Assembly (NCBI GenBank): GCA_007280875.1
Contig: QYQJ01000147.1
Span: 1-39,589, forward strand
Source: Bacteroidota bacterium
GTDB taxonomy: Bacteria > Bacteroidota > Bacteroidia > Bacteroidales > FEN-979
DNA length: 39,589 nucleotides
Direction of reading: 5' to 3'
The position numbers and the translations under genes are program-made. Of this stretch, positions 9,424 to 15,545 are shown in pieces (the first letter of the stretch is position 1; every line of letters starts with the position of its first letter). Under the pieces are notes generated by a model, which made no database searches, was not told the DNA's origin, and saw nothing but the letters and a program-made list of their open reading frames with translations.

Positions 9424-9657
9424 ATGATCCGTACGGTCATCATCGACGACGAAGATCACATCCGTGATTCACTTGAAAAGTTGCTGGCAAGGCATTGTCC
9501 GCAGGTTATGATTTGCGGAACCGCCTGCAGTGTAGCCAGTGGCATCAGGATCATTCAGGAGATGCACCCTGATCTGGTTTTACTGGATATCGAGATGAAA
9601 GAAAGTTGGAAATTGGCAGTTGGAAACCATCTAAAGCAATTGGCTTTCCCTATATAA
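9424..9657 (+). pseudogene. Truncated response regulator receiver fragment
   Basis: The first 58 residues from ATG 9424 (MIRTVIIDDEDHIRDSLEKLL) are a good receiver domain of the LytTR-type regulators of this phylum, with the acidic pair at residues 8-9 and the phosphoacceptor Asp55 in LVLLDIEM. After residue 59 the homology stops abruptly and the frame enters an AGTTGGAAATTGGCAGTTGG stutter, ending in unrelated residues (KLAVGNHLKQLAFPI). The second half of the receiver, including the conserved Lys, and any DNA-binding domain are missing. No histidine kinase is nearby. It is a gene remnant, not a functional regulator. The track's start at 9409 adds five unlikely residues. Confidence 0.82.
9601..9628. 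repeat. GTTGGAAATTGGCA stutter at the truncation point of the response regulator
   Basis: The words AGTTGGAA, ATTGGCAG and TTGGAAAC are drifted copies of one unit. The array begins one codon after the last conserved receiver residues. A related word (CAGTTGGCAG) recurs at 37025-37050. Confidence 0.6.
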
Positions 9658-9867
9658 AAATTCAGGGTCTAAATCTGCTTCATTATTCCACTCAATTGTA
9701 TCGAAACTAATGTGAACGGTATTAAATAACGAAATGTCTTTTAATTCTTGAAATATCCCAATATTTAAATATGGTTTCATATCAAATTGGCGGACCTCTC
9801 CATTCTCAAATTTTAAATGAAGGAGATAATCAGGATTAGGTTTTACTTCTTTTATCGATAAATACAT
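9631..9867 (-). CDS. DUF2442 domain protein
   Basis: This 78-residue protein has the pattern of the DUF2442 family: a start like SIKEVKPNPDYLLHLKFENGE, then RQFDMKPYL and a C-terminal IEWNNEADLDPEFLY. These small proteins often sit beside DUF4160 or toxin-antitoxin-like genes and have no established biochemical role. No DUF4160 partner is present here. Its 3' end overlaps the response regulator remnant by 27 bases on the opposite strand, inside degraded DNA. It may form part of a small accessory patch with the nucleotidyltransferase pair upstream. Confidence 0.75.
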   Translation of the reverse strand: MYLSIKEVKPNPDYLLHLKFENGEVRQFDMKPYLNIGIFQELKDISLFNTVHISFDTIEWNNEADLDPEFLYRESQLL

Positions 9868-9892
9868 TCTTTCTACTTTAAAGGTTCAATTG

Positions 9893-9913
9893 AAAATGGT
9901 TTTTCACCATTTT
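9893..9913 (-). terminator. Possible hairpin downstream of the nucleotidyltransferase pair
   Basis: Seven-base arms AAAATGG and CCATTTT flank a seven-base loop. It lies between the stop of the 88-residue gene and the start of the DUF2442 gene on the minus strand. The stem is AT-rich, so termination is only a possibility. Confidence 0.3.
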
Positions 9914-9947
9914 GACATAATTTCCAATTTGCCATTTTACATTTGAA

Positions 9948-10214
9948 TCAACTGCTCAGGTACTCCTTCATGGATATAATAATCCGGACTAGCTCTTCAG
10001 GGGTAAAATAGGTCGAATAGCACCGTTTAAAGACCTCTATCTTAAGATCAGTTTCAGATATCCCGGGGTGACCCTGACGGATAGAACTTTCAACCACATT
10101 CCTGCCAAATTTATTGAGTTCATCACCAATCTGAAATCGTTCGGTTTCTGATTTCGACAGGAAAATTTCAAGTTGTTTCTTCGCTATTTCAGCAGGGGTA
10201 TCTGTCATGGCCAT
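9948..10214 (-). CDS. Small conserved protein paired with a nucleotidyltransferase
   Basis: I do not know a named family for this 88-residue protein. It is polar, probably all-helical, with the segments AEIAKKQLEIFLSKSETERF, IGDELNKFGRNVVESSI and KRCYSTYFTPEELVRIIISM. There is no signal peptide or membrane segment. Its ATG overlaps the stop codon of the upstream nucleotidyltransferase by one base (TAATG), so the two are translationally coupled. A second ATG two codons later (MTDTP) could also be used. The tight pairing of a nucleotidyltransferase-fold protein with a small helical partner resembles toxin-antitoxin modules such as MNT/HEPN, but the RxxxxxH motif of HEPN toxins is not seen, so function remains open. 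Confidence 0.7.
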   Translation of the reverse strand: MAMTDTPAEIAKKQLEIFLSKSETERFQIGDELNKFGRNVVESSIRQGHPGISETDLKIEVFKRCYSTYFTPEELVRIIISMKEYLSS

Positions 10215-10741
10215 TAAAGGATATCGAAGGTTTTAAGGTTCAATTTTTTACACCAATGCCTGATGTAATCAACGTCAAGTCCGGCTAAAGCCATTAGCAT
10301 GCGGATATCCTGTATCTGCCTTTCGCTTTTTAACTGCTGGATCCATTCCAGTTTTGAAATCACCAGGTCCTCCGGGGAGACCATCCATACCTGAACATTC
10401 TCAATAATTTTCAGGGTTTTTCGTGAAAACTCGAGTCGCCGGTATTCCGTATCTTTTCTGATAATAAAATCAACTTTTAATCCTGACCGGTGATCGATGA
10501 CATTGAACATCCCCTTTCTTCTGATCTCCTCCCGAACGGTTTCTTCACTCAGGTAATATCCCGACTTAAATAACTCCAGAAAATCATCCAGATTAGACTG
10601 ATTGAGTTCCGCCACGATATCGACATCCATGGTCATTCTTGGAATGCAATAAACATTCAGGGCAAGGCTGCCGGAGATCATATAGTCAATCCCCTTTCGT
10701 TCCAGTGAACCGGTGATCCTTTTTACTAACTCATGAAACAT
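10214..10741 (-). CDS. Nucleotidyltransferase-fold protein (AbiEii/DUF6036-like)
   Basis: The 175-residue protein has the polymerase-beta superfamily signature: Gly24-Ser25 in MISGSLALNVY, then Asp39 and Asp41 in MTMDVDIVAEL, and a third acidic residue in GLKVDFIIRK. The later motif VWMVSPEDLVISKLEW is typical of the DUF6036/AbiEii-like branch found in stand-alone and toxin-antitoxin nucleotidyltransferases. These enzymes transfer a nucleotide to RNA or protein targets; the target here is unknown. It is the first gene of a two-gene unit with the 88-residue protein (one-base overlap). The remaining bases to 10820 hold no gene. Confidence 0.82.
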   Translation of the reverse strand: MFHELVKRITGSLERKGIDYMISGSLALNVYCIPRMTMDVDIVAELNQSNLDDFLELFKSGYYLSEETVREEIRRKGMFNVIDHRSGLKVDFIIRKDTEYRRLEFSRKTLKIIENVQVWMVSPEDLVISKLEWIQQLKSERQIQDIRMLMALAGLDVDYIRHWCKKLNLKTFDIL

Positions 10742-10820
10742 AAACCAAAGATAATGAATCTAATCATCACATTGAAGGCAACATTGAAATGGGGAAACTG
10801 GAAAATGTAAAATTGGGACA

Positions 10821-11966
10821 TCAATCCCACACCCCGATGTACCGCGCAATCACCAGCCGCTGGATCTCGCTGGTCCCTTCGCCGATCTGAAGGAGGCGCT
10901 GGTCGCGGTAAAACCGTTCGATGGGGTAGTCTTTCATCAGGCCATAACCGCCGTGGATCTGAACCCCTTCGTCGGCCACCTCCTTGGCGATCTCGGAACA
11001 GTACAGTTTGGCCATGGCTGCCTCTTTGGCGTATGGTTTATGAGTGTCTTTCAGCCATGCCCCCTTATAGAGCAGGTTTCGGGCCAGTTCGATCTTGGTG
11101 GCCATGTCGGCCAGTTTGAAGGCGTTGACCTGGAAATGTCCGATCGGCTGACCGAATTGCTTCCGCTCTTTCGCATATTGCATGGACACCTCGTAAGACC
11201 CCTGGGCACATCCGAGCCCCATCGCCCCGATGGCCAGCCTGCCGCTGTCGAGAGTATTCAGCATGATGTGTGATCCTTCGCCCCGTTTTCCCAGGATGTT
11301 GGAGTAGGGGACCCGGCAATCGTCAAAGTAGAGCTCAGCTGTATCGGAAGCCCGCCACATCATCTTGCCGTGCATCGGAACCCGTTTGAATCCGGGGGTA
11401 TCCGCATCCACCAGGATGGTAGTGAACTCTTTCTTCCCGTTCTGTTCCCCGGATACAACCTGGACCGTAGCTCCCTTGTTGATCGAGGAGGCCCCGTTGG
11501 TGATGAAGATCTTGGATCCGTTGATCACCCATTGATCATCTTCCACGCGGGCGGTGGTCTTGGTCCCCCGGGAGTCGCTGCCGGCATCGGGTTCGGTCAG
11601 ACCAAACGCCCAGAGGGCATCACCAATGGTGAGCATAGGGAGATACTTTTGCTTTTGCTCCTCTGTGCCGTAATTCATAATAGGCCCCATTCCCAGGGAG
11701 ATATGTGCCGCCAGGGTAGCTGCGTGGGACCCATCAATGCGGGCCAGCTCCTCCACGGCGATCACATAAGCCAGCATGTCCATGCCCGAACCTCCGTATT
11801 TGGTCTCTGTGATAAGGCCGAACAGCCCCAGTTCTCCCATTCGTTTGGTCAGCGGAAGGGAGAACTCTCCTTTTTCATCCAGTTCCTGTGCGACCGGACG
11901 GATCTCCCGCTCGGCAAAGTCCCGGACCGTTTTCCGGATCATTTCGTGTTCTTCGGTGATATACAT
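10821..11966 (-). CDS. Acyl-CoA dehydrogenase of the leucine/isovalerate gene set
   Basis: This FAD enzyme introduces the alpha-beta double bond in an acyl-CoA and passes electrons to ETF. I start at ATG 11966 (MYITEEHEMIRKTVRDF); the track's longer start at 11975 uses a TTG and adds three residues beside a repeat. Flavin-binding motifs are ITNGASSI and GLTEPDAGSDS; the C-terminal motif is LLQIGEGTSEIQRLVIARY. Position in a leucine operon suggests isovaleryl-CoA oxidation. However, isovaleryl-CoA dehydrogenases place the catalytic Glu in a mid-protein LERL segment and lack it in the C-terminal loop, whereas this protein has LDSGRL in the middle and Glu in GEGT, as in short/branched-chain and medium-chain enzymes. 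It may therefore handle 2-methyl branched or short straight substrates as well. It is the last gene of the operon. Confidence 0.9.
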   Translation of the reverse strand: MYITEEHEMIRKTVRDFAEREIRPVAQELDEKGEFSLPLTKRMGELGLFGLITETKYGGSGMDMLAYVIAVEELARIDGSHAATLAAHISLGMGPIMNYGTEEQKQKYLPMLTIGDALWAFGLTEPDAGSDSRGTKTTARVEDDQWVINGSKIFITNGASSINKGATVQVVSGEQNGKKEFTTILVDADTPGFKRVPMHGKMMWRASDTAELYFDDCRVPYSNILGKRGEGSHIMLNTLDSGRLAIGAMGLGCAQGSYEVSMQYAKERKQFGQPIGHFQVNAFKLADMATKIELARNLLYKGAWLKDTHKPYAKEAAMAKLYCSEIAKEVADEGVQIHGGYGLMKDYPIERFYRDQRLLQIGEGTSEIQRLVIARYIGVWD

Positions 11967-11969
11967 AAA

Positions 11970-12066
11970 GTTCAAGGTTCAAGGGTCAAGGTTCAAGGGT
12001 CAAGGAATCAGGATCCAGTTATCCAGTTATCCAGTCATCTGGTATCTGGTATCCGGTATCCGGAAT
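11970..12066. repeat. Stutter array between acyl-CoA dehydrogenase and HMG-CoA-lyase-like gene
   Basis: A block of four to five drifted TTCAAGG(G) words is followed by about seven drifted ATCCAGTT / ATCTGGT / ATCCGGT words of nine bases. The array fills most of the 122-base gap and ends just before the stop of the neighbouring lyase gene. No promoter or ORF is apparent in it. Confidence 0.8.
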
Positions 12067-12088
12067 CCAGCATCAAATATACTATTTC

Positions 12089-12937
12089 CTACTGATATAT
12101 TTCATTTGCTATCATGATTGAATCTTTCAGCAGTTCCGGTTCCAGGGGGTTCGGAATCTGTTTTTCATGAAGAAACCTCACCAGGTCCTGCGTCGCCAGG
12201 TTGCCCATCAGCTCGTGGCCCGACTTCGGGCAACCGCCAAACCCATTGATCACTGTGTCAAAGCGACGGCAGCCGGTACGGTACGCTGCATCCACTTTGG
12301 AAGACCAGTCACCCTCCCCGTGATGGAGGTGGAGCCCGAATTCGAGATCCGGGTATTCGCTGATGATAGACGTGAAGACCGTTTCAATCATCGCGGCATC
12401 AATTTCTACTGATACGTTGGAAAGTGGAATGACCTGAGCACCAATATCCCGGAGTTTCCCGATCCAGTCCAGCAACAGGTCCAGGCTCCAGGGATCGCCA
12501 TAAGGGTTTCCGTAAGCGTAGGAGATGTAAATCACGGCTTTTTTTTCATATTTCCCACATAGGTCAACCACTTCAGCGGTTGTTCCAAAGACTTCGTAAA
12601 CCGTCGACCTGACGTTTTTCTCCAGAAACGATGGGGTAAACGAAAAGGGGCAGGAAAGGGCTGTCACCTCCTCCATGGGAGCCACCTGTTCGGCGCCCCG
12701 GCGGCTCATGACAAGCACCATCCGTTCCGAATCGGAGTTGAAAAAATTAAGTTCCCGGATGAGATCCAGCGTGTCGGCCATCTGGGGGACAACCTTGGGA
12801 TTGACGATGCTTCCGATCTCAACTGTGTCAAAACCAACTTTCAGCAGGTTATTAATAAACCGGACTTTGGAAGAGGTGGGGATGAGACTCTCCACCCCCT
12901 GCATCCCCTCCCTTGGTGATTCGATGATCTTGATCAT
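12089..12937 (-). CDS. HMG-CoA lyase-like protein, copy 1 (retains the Cys loop)
   Basis: This 282-residue TIM-barrel protein belongs to the HMGL-like (DRE-TIM) family; HMG-CoA lyase cleaves HMG-CoA to acetyl-CoA and acetoacetate in the last step of leucine breakdown. It keeps the SIVNPKVVPQM segment with the conserved Glu before it, the HLHHGEGD metal-binding His pair, and the catalytic loop GFGGCPKS with the active-site Cys followed by GNLATQDLV. By eye, the usual RDG metal-binding Asp is Glu (SPREGMQG) and the usual GDT Asp is Asn (PLSNVSVE). It overlaps copy 2 by four bases (ATGA). It may be a true but diverged lyase, or one subunit of a pair; see findings. Confidence 0.85.
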   Translation of the reverse strand: MIKIIESPREGMQGVESLIPTSSKVRFINNLLKVGFDTVEIGSIVNPKVVPQMADTLDLIRELNFFNSDSERMVLVMSRRGAEQVAPMEEVTALSCPFSFTPSFLEKNVRSTVYEVFGTTAEVVDLCGKYEKKAVIYISYAYGNPYGDPWSLDLLLDWIGKLRDIGAQVIPLSNVSVEIDAAMIETVFTSIISEYPDLEFGLHLHHGEGDWSSKVDAAYRTGCRRFDTVINGFGGCPKSGHELMGNLATQDLVRFLHEKQIPNPLEPELLKDSIMIANEIYQ

Positions 12938-13944
12938 TTCCGGCCCGAGAGGGATTTCGGGATCCGGCCGTTACGGATCGCTTCGGAGCGAAGGCGGCGG
13001 CCGACGATGCGTTCCACCATGGCGCCGATCTCCAGCACTTTATCCACATCCAGCTGGGTATCGATCCCCATTTCGTCCATCATTACGACCATGTCCTCGG
13101 TGGAGACCAGTCCCACGATGTTGGGATCCTTGTAATAATATTTTCCGGTACCGGCAACGGGTACGCCATCCACAAAGTTTGCCGGTTGCCCCCCGATGCC
13201 ACCCATGGTGGATTCGAAATTGACCATCCCGGTCTGCAGGGCGGCCAGCACATTGGCCAGCCCCCATCCGCGGGTGGTATGGAAATGGACGATCTGCTTC
13301 TCCACCCTGACGCCCGAATCGAGCAGCATCGAGTAATAGTTGTACACCCGGTCGGGAGAGGCAGAACCGTCGTGATCGGCATGCTCCACATCGTTGGCTC
13401 CGATGTCCAGCCAGCGTTTTGTGAACTCGATGGCCTTGTTCATGTCGGTCGGACCTTCAATCGGGCAGCCCCAGATGGTGCTGACCGTCCCGTTCACCTT
13501 CAGTCCGGCATCGTGTGCCAGCGGAATGTACTGTTCCACCATCTTCCAGTAGTCGGCCAGGCTGAGTCCCGAATTGGTCCTGTGGTGGGATTCGCTGGTG
13601 GATACCATGAAGAGGATGCGGTCGGGGCCCCAGCCCTCTTTACGGGCTTCAATGGCGCGCTCCACCGCCTTCTCCCGGATGGTGATGGTGGTGAGGGATA
13701 CCTTGTCAAGCAAATGAGCAATTTTTTTACTCGATCTGATCCCTTTCAGCACCTCATCGGCATCCCTGAACTGGGGCATTCCCTTGGGATTACCCAGGTT
13801 GGTCACTTCAATATGCCTGAAGCCGGCCAGGATCAGTTCCTCCGCCAGCCAGATCTTCGCGTCGGTGGGAATGAACTTCTCTTCGTGCTGGAATCCATCC
13901 CGGACCGTGATGTCGCCTATGGTTACTCTCTTTGGATAATTCAT
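12934..13944 (-). CDS. HMG-CoA lyase-like protein, copy 2 (lacks the Cys loop)
   Basis: This 336-residue HMGL-like TIM barrel keeps the TVRDGFQ motif with Arg and metal-binding Asp, the Glu in HIEVTNLGNPKGMPQF, the second acidic site in HADHDG and the His pair VHFHTTRGWG. In place of the Cys-containing GGCP loop it has GIGGQPANF, and the following GNLATED is GLVSTED, so the catalytic Cys and nearby Asn of HMG-CoA lyase are absent by eye. A C-terminal extension of about 40 residues ends in GRIPKSLSGRK. It directly precedes copy 1 with an ATGA overlap, so equal expression is likely. It could act on another substrate by retro-aldol or Claisen chemistry, or work with copy 1. Confidence 0.83.
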   Translation of the reverse strand: MNYPKRVTIGDITVRDGFQHEEKFIPTDAKIWLAEELILAGFRHIEVTNLGNPKGMPQFRDADEVLKGIRSSKKIAHLLDKVSLTTITIREKAVERAIEARKEGWGPDRILFMVSTSESHHRTNSGLSLADYWKMVEQYIPLAHDAGLKVNGTVSTIWGCPIEGPTDMNKAIEFTKRWLDIGANDVEHADHDGSASPDRVYNYYSMLLDSGVRVEKQIVHFHTTRGWGLANVLAALQTGMVNFESTMGGIGGQPANFVDGVPVAGTGKYYYKDPNIVGLVSTEDMVVMMDEMGIDTQLDVDKVLEIGAMVERIVGRRLRSEAIRNGRIPKSLSGRK

Positions 13945-13956
13945 GATGCGTTGTAA

Positions 13957-14060
13957 TTTGTTGTTCGCTGTTCGCTGTTCGCGGATACCGGATACCGGAT
14001 ACTGGATGCTGGATGCCGGATTCTTGATACCTCGATCCTCGACCCTCGACCCTCGACCCT
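13957..14060. repeat. Triple stutter array between HMGL copy 2 and CoA-transferase B
   Basis: Three different words follow one another: TGTTCGC repeated three times, then GGATACC/GGATGCT repeated about five times, then CTCGACC repeated four times. The array ends exactly at the stop codon of the CoA-transferase B gene and fills the 115-base gap. Confidence 0.85.
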
Positions 14061-14716
14061 CATACCTGCATCTCCGGCACTTCTCCTTCCACGATCAGCT
14101 TCCCTGCCGTCGCCTTTTTAATCTCTTCCACTGTTACTCCCGGAGCCCGTTCGATCAGCTTGAAGCCTCCTTCCACCACATCAATCACAGCCAGGTCGGT
14201 CACGATCCGTTTCACGCAGTTCACTCCTGTCAGAGGCAGGGTGCACTCTTTCAGCAGCTTGGAATTCCCCTCCTTGTCGGTGTGCTGCATCGCCACGATG
14301 ATGTTCTTGGCAGCTGCCACCAGATCCATGGCGCCACCCATCCCCTTGATCAGCTTGCCGGGCACCTTCCAGCTGGCAATGTCGCCTTTTTCAGATACTT
14401 CGAAAGCTCCGAGCACGGTCAGGTCGATATGACCTCCCCGGATCATCCCGAAGCTGCTGGCCGAATCAAAGAAGGCCGCCCCGGGGATGGCGGTGACTGT
14501 TTGTTTCCCGGCATTGATGAGATCCGGATCCATCTCATCCGGGCTGGGAAAAGGACCTATGCCAAGCAGGCCGTTCTCCGATTGTAAAATGACCTCCATC
14601 CCCTCCGGAATGAAATTGGCTACCAGGGTTGGGATTCCGATGCCCAGGTTAACATAGTAGCCATCCCGCAACTCCTGGGCGATCCGTTTTGCTATGCCGT
14701 TTTTATCTAATGACAT
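14060..14716 (-). CDS. scoB: 3-oxoacid CoA-transferase subunit B
   Basis: With subunit A this 218-residue protein forms a class I CoA-transferase that moves CoA from succinyl-CoA (or another donor) to acetoacetate. The catalytic Glu is in the conserved QSENGLLGIGP motif near residue 47, and the opening GIAKRIAQELRDGYYVNLGIGIPTL is typical of the B subunit. In this operon it would activate the acetoacetate released by HMG-CoA lyase to acetoacetyl-CoA for thiolysis. The start is 19 bases after the stop of subunit A. An acetyl- or butyryl-type donor (AtoA-like) cannot be excluded from sequence. Confidence 0.93.
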   Translation of the reverse strand: MSLDKNGIAKRIAQELRDGYYVNLGIGIPTLVANFIPEGMEVILQSENGLLGIGPFPSPDEMDPDLINAGKQTVTAIPGAAFFDSASSFGMIRGGHIDLTVLGAFEVSEKGDIASWKVPGKLIKGMGGAMDLVAAAKNIIVAMQHTDKEGNSKLLKECTLPLTGVNCVKRIVTDLAVIDVVEGGFKLIERAPGVTVEEIKKATAGKLIVEGEVPEMQV

Positions 14717-14735
14717 GGTTGTTCGTGTTTACAGG

Positions 14736-15428
14736 TTAACTTCGTGTGGTTGCAAATTCGATCCGTTTTTCATACTCCTTCCCCTGAAAGATCCGCTGCA
14801 CATATACACCGGGCGTATGGATGTGGTTTGGTTCCAGTTCACCATAGGGAACCAGCTCCTCCACCTCGGCAATGGTGATCCTGCCGGCGGTGGCTATCGG
14901 TTGATTGAAGTTATTTGCCGTTTTGTTATAGATCAGATTGCCCATCGTATCGCCGTATTTGGCCTTGACGATGGCAAAATCAGCGGTCAGCCCCAGCTCC
15001 ATAATATGCGGTTTGCCATTAAAGATACGGACCTCTTTCTCCCCCTGGACTTCGGTCCCATAACCAGCCGGGACGAAAAAGGCCGGGATGCCGGCGCCTC
15101 CGGCCCGGATCCGCTCAGCCAGGGTCCCCTGGGGGATCAGCTCTACCTCCAGTTCGCCGGTGAGGAACTGGCGTTCAAACTCCTTGTTCTCCCCCACGTA
15201 GGAGGCGATCATCTTGTTCATCTGGTGCTTGCGCAGCAATACTCCCAATCCGAAATTGTCAATCCCGGCGTTATTGGAGATGCAGATCAGGTTGGTGATG
15301 CTCGACTCAGCCAGCGCTTTCAGGCAATTCTCCGGGATCCCGCACAACCCGAATCCCCCGAACATCACGGTCATCCCGCTCTCAATTCCCCGGATCGCTT
15401 CATAGGCGTCTTTTACTACTTTGTTCAT
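14736..15428 (-). CDS. scoA: 3-oxoacid CoA-transferase subunit A
   Basis: This 230-residue subunit has the class I CoA-transferase A signature GMTVMFGGFGLCGIPENC near the N-terminus, the ISNNAGIDNFGLG segment, and the CoA-binding region FVPAGYGTEVQGEKEVR. It pairs with the downstream B subunit in the usual A-B order. The product should feed acetoacetate from leucine breakdown back to acetyl-CoA. The preceding gap on the minus strand carries a GTGGTGCT-type stutter array. Confidence 0.93.
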   Translation of the reverse strand: MNKVVKDAYEAIRGIESGMTVMFGGFGLCGIPENCLKALAESSITNLICISNNAGIDNFGLGVLLRKHQMNKMIASYVGENKEFERQFLTGELEVELIPQGTLAERIRAGGAGIPAFFVPAGYGTEVQGEKEVRIFNGKPHIMELGLTADFAIVKAKYGDTMGNLIYNKTANNFNQPIATAGRITIAEVEELVPYGELEPNHIHTPGVYVQRIFQGKEYEKRIEFATTRS

Positions 15429-15466
15429 ATAAGGTCAATTTTACATTATCAAATTATTTTGCTTTT

Positions 15467-15545
15467 TGTGGTGCTGTGGTGCTGTGGTGACGTGGTGCCG
15501 TGGTGAAAATTTCGCTACCTCGCTACCTCACTTCTCGCTACCTTC
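15467..15545. repeat. Stutter array between biotin carboxylase and CoA-transferase A
   Basis: TGTGGTGC is repeated with drift four to five times, followed by TTCGCTACC / TCGCTACC repeats. The second part runs into the biotin carboxylase gene and encodes its last residues (GSEK) and stop codon. The word CGCTACCTCGCTA recurs at 18354-18370 and a relative at 26719-26746. Confidence 0.8.

Noticed and set aside
11967-11975. TTG start for the acyl-CoA dehydrogenase
   Set aside because: An ATG three codons later matches the family start; the TTG lies against repeat DNA.
13186-13956. 256-residue plus-strand ORF over HMGL copy 2
   Set aside because: Antisense frame of a conserved TIM-barrel gene; its own sequence shows no motif.
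13957-14060. Possible CRISPR array
   Set aside because: Units are only 7-9 bases, directly adjacent with no unique spacers, and no cas genes are present.
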